DNA of 64,000 nucleotides from Gp7-AA6 sp036001245. GTDB taxonomy: Bacteria > Acidobacteriota > Thermoanaerobaculia > UBA5066 > Gp7-AA6. Made by a program: the position numbers and the translations under genes. The notes under the pieces were generated by a model. That model saw only the letters and a list, made by a program, of their open reading frames with translations. It searched no databases and had not been told where the DNA came from. The stretch covers positions 124,001-188,000 of the forward strand of contig DASYUL010000049.1 of assembly GCA_036001245.1 (NCBI GenBank). The letters are read 5' to 3'. This document shows positions 60,269 through 64,000 of this stretch, in pieces. Numbering within the stretch: the first letter of the stretch is position 1; the number at the start of each line of letters is the position of its first letter.

Positions 60269-62623
60269 TTACGGAGAATGGAGTTCCCTGGGAACAAACT
60301 CGACCTCCTGGGCGTCGAGGACGTCGCGCACTTTTCGAAGGAGGGCTGTGGACGTGAAGGGCTTCTCCAGGAAGGGTATGTCCAACTCCAGGATGCCACG
60401 GCGGATGATCGCCTCGCCTGTATAGCCCGACATGACCAAGATTGTCGCTTGAGGCCGCGCGGAACGAATGCCCGCAACAAGATCGCCGACCGCCATTCCC
60501 GGCATCACCCCGTCGGTGAGTACTAAATCGATACCTCCGTCGCCTTCGGCGGCAATGCGCATCGCCTCCTCGCCGTTGCAAGCTTCGAGCACCGTGTAAC
60601 CGTGCCGGCTCAGAACACTACTCGTCAGCCGTCGAACGGCTTCCTCATCCTCGACGAGCAGAATGGTTTCCTTACCACTCAGCGACCGAGGCAGGTCGGT
60701 GGGTTGGATGCGGCTGACCTCCAGATCGACTCGAGGTAAATAAATCTTGACGCCTGCTCCAAGGCCCGGTTCGGTGTCGACCCAGATGTATCCCCCGCTC
60801 TGCTTGACGATGCCGTACACGGTGGAAAGTCCCAGCCCGGTCCCTCGCCCCTTTTCCTTTGTCGTGAAGAAGGGCTCAAAGATGCGCGCACGTGTTTCAG
60901 CGTCCATGCCGGTGCCTGTGTCGCTCACAGCCAACATTACGTAGGGACCTGGCTCGATCTGAAAATTCTCGCGAGCGTACCTGTACTCGAGATCGACGTT
61001 GCGACTCTCGATCGTCAGTTTGCCCCCCCGAGGCATGGCGTCGCGGGCATTGACAGCGAGGTTCATCAGGATCTGGTCGATCTGTCCGCGGTCGGCTTTC
61101 ACGTGTCCTAGCAATGGATCGGTCAGCGTCACCAATTCGATGTCCTCGCCGACGAGCCTCCGGAGCATTTTGTCGAAGTCGGCTATTATCGTTTTCAAGT
61201 CGAGGACCCTCAATTCGACGAGCTGCTTGCGGCTGAAGGCCAGCAGCTGCCGCGTGAGCGAAGCCGCCCGCTCTCCGGCCCTCTTGATTTCGGCGACGTC
61301 GACACGGAACGGGCTGTCGGCTTCCATAGCGCCAAGCAGCAGCTCGCTGTAGCCCAGGATCGGCGTCAGGAGATTGTTGAAGTCATGCGCTATTCCGCCG
61401 GCGAGCGTCCCGATGGCTTCCATTTTCTGCGACTGCCGGAGCTGCCCTTCGAGCTCCTTGCGCTCGGTGATGTCCGTTGCGACGCCCAAGATCTGGTTTG
61501 CCGTGCCGTCGTGCCCGATGATCGGGCGCTTTACCGTCTGGAGCCACCGGACCTTTCCCGTCGAATCCGTGACTCTTTCTTCCGGAATGCGCTTCTCGCA
61601 CAGCGAATCCATTACTTCTCGGTCGGCCTCGAGGAAGGGCTCGACCTCGTCCGCCTTGGAATTGAAATCCGCGTCCCTCTTGCCGACGAGCTCTTCGATC
61701 GTGGTGCCGTAGGCGTCGGCCACGGCCTGGTTCACCAGCGTGAATCGCCCTTCGCGGTCCTTGGCAAAGATGAGATTGGGATTCGTGTTGATCACCTGAC
61801 GGAGAAAATCGTTGGCGCTCGCCAGCTCGGCCGTTCTCTCCGCCACCTGCCGCTCCAGCTCATCGTGGGCCCGTCGCAATCTCTCTTCCGTCTGCATCCT
61901 CTCGATGATGCGGCTGCCCATGGAGAGCAACACGAGCACGAAAAGCGTGATCCCGAAGACCATGAAACCGAGGTCATTCGATTTCAGAACGCCGTCAGGG
62001 GAAACGGCGAACCTGTCCGTCGGAGTGAAAACGGCGGCCGCCATCGCCGTATAGTGCATCCCGCAAACGGCGCTTCCCATCACCAGAGAGCTGAGAAGCC
62101 TCTGCAGGCCGCCCCGCATGTTGAAGGCGATCCACAGCGCGGCGGTCGCGGCCACGATGGCGATCAAGACCGACGCAGCCACGAGTACCGGCCGATACGT
62201 CGTCGAGGCTGGCAAATGCATGGCGGCCATGCCCGTATAGTGCATGCCCGCAACACCCAGACCCGTGAAGACGCCTCCCGCGAGGAGCCTGCCGACGCTC
62301 GACACTCCACGGCCAACCGTGTAGAGCCCGGCCCCCGTCACAACGATCGCGACAAAGAGCGACGCCAGGGTGAGCCTAACGTCGTAGGTCACCGGCACCG
62401 GCAGCCGGCAGGCGATCATCGCGATGAAATGCATCGACCAAATCGCCCCACCGCCCATGGCGACGGCGGCGCCGGCCACCCAGCTTCCGAGATGCCACCC
62501 CTTCGCTCGGGGGATCTGAGCCGCCCATTGCAGCGCGCAGTAAGCACCTAGGACCGAGATCGTGTAAGACAGGACTACGAGCGGGATCGAGTGGCTACAT
62601 TGAAAAGCGTGAACGATGTCCAT
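60269..62623 (-). CDS. MHYT-PAS hybrid sensor histidine kinase
   Basis: 784 residues. The N-terminal third is a seven-helix MHYT sensor with three copies of the motif (MHFIAM, MHYTGM, MHYTAM), thought to bind copper and sense O2, CO or NO. A coiled coil and PAS domain (about 290-400, IFAKDREGRFTLVNQAVADAYG) lead to HisKA (GIAHDFNNLLTPILGY, His about 412), an ATPase (NLAVNARDAMPRGG, DTGTGMDAETRARIFEPFFTTKEKGRGTGLGLSTVYGIVKQSGG) and a C-terminal receiver (ILLVEDEEAVRR, Asp about 704 in LTDGVMPGM, FLEKPF). Starts 105 bases beyond the island. Output partner unknown. Confidence 0.92.
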   Translation of the reverse strand: MDIVHAFQCSHSIPLVVLSYTISVLGAYCALQWAAQIPRAKGWHLGSWVAGAAVAMGGGAIWSMHFIAMIACRLPVPVTYDVRLTLASLFVAIVVTGAGLYTVGRGVSSVGRLLAGGVFTGLGVAGMHYTGMAAMHLPASTTYRPVLVAASVLIAIVAATAALWIAFNMRGGLQRLLSSLVMGSAVCGMHYTAMAAAVFTPTDRFAVSPDGVLKSNDLGFMVFGITLFVLVLLSMGSRIIERMQTEERLRRAHDELERQVAERTAELASANDFLRQVINTNPNLIFAKDREGRFTLVNQAVADAYGTTIEELVGKRDADFNSKADEVEPFLEADREVMDSLCEKRIPEERVTDSTGKVRWLQTVKRPIIGHDGTANQILGVATDITERKELEGQLRQSQKMEAIGTLAGGIAHDFNNLLTPILGYSELLLGAMEADSPFRVDVAEIKRAGERAASLTRQLLAFSRKQLVELRVLDLKTIIADFDKMLRRLVGEDIELVTLTDPLLGHVKADRGQIDQILMNLAVNARDAMPRGGKLTIESRNVDLEYRYARENFQIEPGPYVMLAVSDTGTGMDAETRARIFEPFFTTKEKGRGTGLGLSTVYGIVKQSGGYIWVDTEPGLGAGVKIYLPRVDLEVSRIQPTDLPRSLSGKETILLVEDEEAVRRLTSSVLSRHGYTVLEACNGEEAMRIAAEGDGGIDLVLTDGVMPGMAVGDLVAGIRSARPQATILVMSGYTGEAIIRRGILELDIPFLEKPFTSTALLRKVRDVLDAQEVEFVPRELHSP

Positions 62624-62900
62624 GAATTGTGCGGCGGCGCCTTTGGATTCAGTATCCGCCGGTCATACTCGCGAGTCAATGGAGGGGCGAGACTTACGTT
62701 GACCGTGCATCGGAGAGGAAGCCTTCGCAGAGGTTTACCGGGTGCGCCACCGGTTTCTCGGGCGTCGCTGACGTCTGAACGAGCAGCGAATCGCAGTCAT
62801 CGACCCGAAATGAGACGGCCCACAAGCGACTTCGGAATCGACGTGGCGCAGCTCCACCATTGCTTTATGTTCCATCGTCGTACGACGCTGCAGCGGAGTC
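62624..62900. other. Intergenic stretch without recognised content
   Basis: 277 bases between the antiporter-rhodanese stop and the hybrid kinase start. No ORF with family similarity, no terminator hairpin with a T run, and no repeat of the classes seen elsewhere was found. It presumably holds the kinase promoter. Confidence 0.4.
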
Positions 62901-64000
62901 TTACGCTCGCTGGATGACGGAACCCGCGGGCGTTGTCGCGGGTGGAGCCGCCGCGTCGCCCATCTCGCGGCGCCACGCGTCGAGTCCCCCGCGCAGCGCT
63001 GCCGCGTCGAATCCCATTTTCCGTAGCTGCCGCGCCGCCCGGGCGCTCGTCGCCTCGTCCGGTCAGGTGCAGTACGTGACGATCGACTGGTCCCTGGCGC
63101 GCTTCGCCGCCCAGTTCTCGACCTCGTCGGGAGGGACGCGCACGCTGCCGGGAATGCTCTGCGGGTCCTTCGCGTAGCTCGAACGCGATCGCACGTCCAG
63201 GACGAGCGGAGGGTTCGGTCCGGCGAGGCGTTGGGCGAGCTCCCGCGGCTCGATTCGAGGCGTGTCTTGCGCTGCCCGGGAATCCGCGCGCAGGAGATCG
63301 CTGGCCGTGCTGACCCGCTCCTCCGCCAGAGTCGCAGAAGCGACGCGACCCGCATACCAGCCCGACAGCGGCGTAGCGGTGATGCCGTGGAGAACGACGG
63401 AGACGGTCACGACGATCCCGACGATCGCGAGGATCGTTTCACCCCCCGCCATGTTGGCCTGCACGACGAGCAGCGCGAGGAGGAGCGAGGCGAGCCCGCG
63501 CGGCCCGAACCAGGCGATGAACCAGCGGGCGCTCGGCGACACCGCCGCCCTTCTCAGGACGATCGAGACCGCCGCGGGACGGGCGACGAAGAGAGTGATT
63601 GCGGCGAGCGCGAGCGCTGCGCCGAGCGGGACGGTTCCCACGAGTGTCGTGAGAACGGCGCCGAACAGGATGAAGGTGAAGAGCATGATCATCTCGGCTG
63701 TCGCGTCGCCGAACTCGAGGAAGCAGTCGCACAGCTCGAGGTCGAGCGCCGCGATCGCCGCCCCCGCCGCAAACGACGCGAGGAACCCGTCTCCCCCGGC
63801 CGCCACGGCTGCGGTGTACGCCGCGAACACCAATCCCATCCCGAAGAGCGCCTGGTATTCCCGGCGGATTCCGTAACGCCGGTCTACGCGCATCATCAGC
63901 CAGGCGCCCAGGGCACCGACGGCGAAGCCGATCGCCGGCCCGAGGACGAGGAGCTTGCCCAAGAGAACCGCCCACTCTCCGAGCGTCGAGGCGCGGGCCT
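62901..64000 (-). CDS. CPA1-type Na+/H+ antiporter with C-terminal selenocysteine rhodanese domain, 5' end cut
   Basis: Inner-membrane cation/proton antiporter (at least seven helices in the window, for example LLVLGPAIGFAVGALGAWLMM, AWFGPRGLASLLLALLVV) joined to a cytosolic rhodanese domain. The rhodanese begins RIEPRELAQRLAGPNPPLVLDVRSRSSYAKD. At the active-site loop the frame reads IVTYCT-TGA-PDEATSARAARQL and continues to GGLDAW and a TAA at 62901. TGA (63063-63065) sits where the family has the second Cys of YCxCPxE. With tRNA-Sec in the window it is best read as selenocysteine, giving a Cys-Thr-Sec motif. Stopping at TGA would cut the rhodanese fold. Confidence 0.85.
63032..63065 (-). 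promoter_or_regulatory. UGA selenocysteine codon with candidate SECIS hairpin
   Basis: Directly 3' of the UGA, GCGCC-CGGGC-GGCGC (63046 down to 63032) forms a perfect 5-bp stem whose G-rich loop lies 22-26 nt after the UGA, within the distance typical for bacterial SECIS. A competing stem GGCG-ACGAG-CGCC starts 9 nt after the UGA. The region is GC-rich, so hairpins are easy to find, and the choice is tentative. Confidence 0.45.

Noticed and set aside
63032..63062. Firm assignment of a SECIS structure
   Set aside because: Several GC-rich hairpins compete after the UGA; only a candidate is reported because folding energies cannot be computed here.

Overview
High-GC bacterial DNA (roughly 65-70% GC by eye) that most resembles an Acidobacteriota genome, Thermoanaerobaculia-like. 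This placement is an inference. It rests on tandem kinase + TolB-like + TPR proteins, a lipid A/heptose locus (Gram-negative envelope), a hybrid PilMNO/GspDEF secretion operon, a PilB-T-C-S-R locus, and intergenic DNA crowded with short repeats. No rRNA gene is present to confirm it.

Layout. 1-3.6 kb (minus): purL (cut by the window edge), purQ, purS and a YycJ-like metallo-hydrolase, coupled by 4-base overlaps. 3.8-12.4 kb: dut, then divergently three Ser/Thr kinases (the second with an apparent frameshift) and tag. 12.4-24.1 kb (minus): an M16 protease, then an 11-gene type II secretion/type IV pilus-like operon read from 24.1 down to 13.8 kb. 24.2-25.4 kb: an ECF sigma factor with a zinc-finger anti-sigma protein. 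25.7-34.3 kb: lipid A and inner-core genes (waaA, lpxK, an lpxL-like gene, two heptosyltransferases, split hldE), interrupted by a divergent HNH gene. 34.4-41.9 kb: pilB, pilT, pilC, pilS, pilR. 41.9-49.4 kb: mixed housekeeping genes (DUF192, BNR repeats, XdhC, galU, FmdB, DUF4388, moeA, hydrolase). 49.5-52.6 kb: a ketosynthase/methyltransferase/flavoprotein operon. 52.7-58.5 kb (minus): a LolCDE/MacB-like ABC transporter with a LolA-like partner, a SIMPL protein, a second ECF sigma locus and a DUF1579 protein. 58.9-60.2 kb: tRNA-Sec, tRNA-Ala and a 1-kb toxin-antitoxin island flanked by a duplicated tRNA-Ala 3' half. 60.3-64 kb (minus): an MHYT hybrid histidine kinase and a Na+/H+ antiporter with a C-terminal rhodanese domain.

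Most interesting. The antiporter-rhodanese gene has an in-frame TGA exactly at the second position of the expected CxC in the rhodanese active-site loop. Convincing rhodanese sequence continues for 54 codons beyond it, and a tRNA-Sec gene lies 4 kb away, so it is very probably a selenoprotein. Also notable: the tRNA-flanked toxin-antitoxin remnant, two genes with no NTG start codon at the expected place (pilS with ACG behind a strong Shine-Dalgarno; the ABC ATPase), several intergenic repeat families that run into gene ends, and a recurring -10-like hexamer 6-9 bases before start codons that suggests leaderless transcription.
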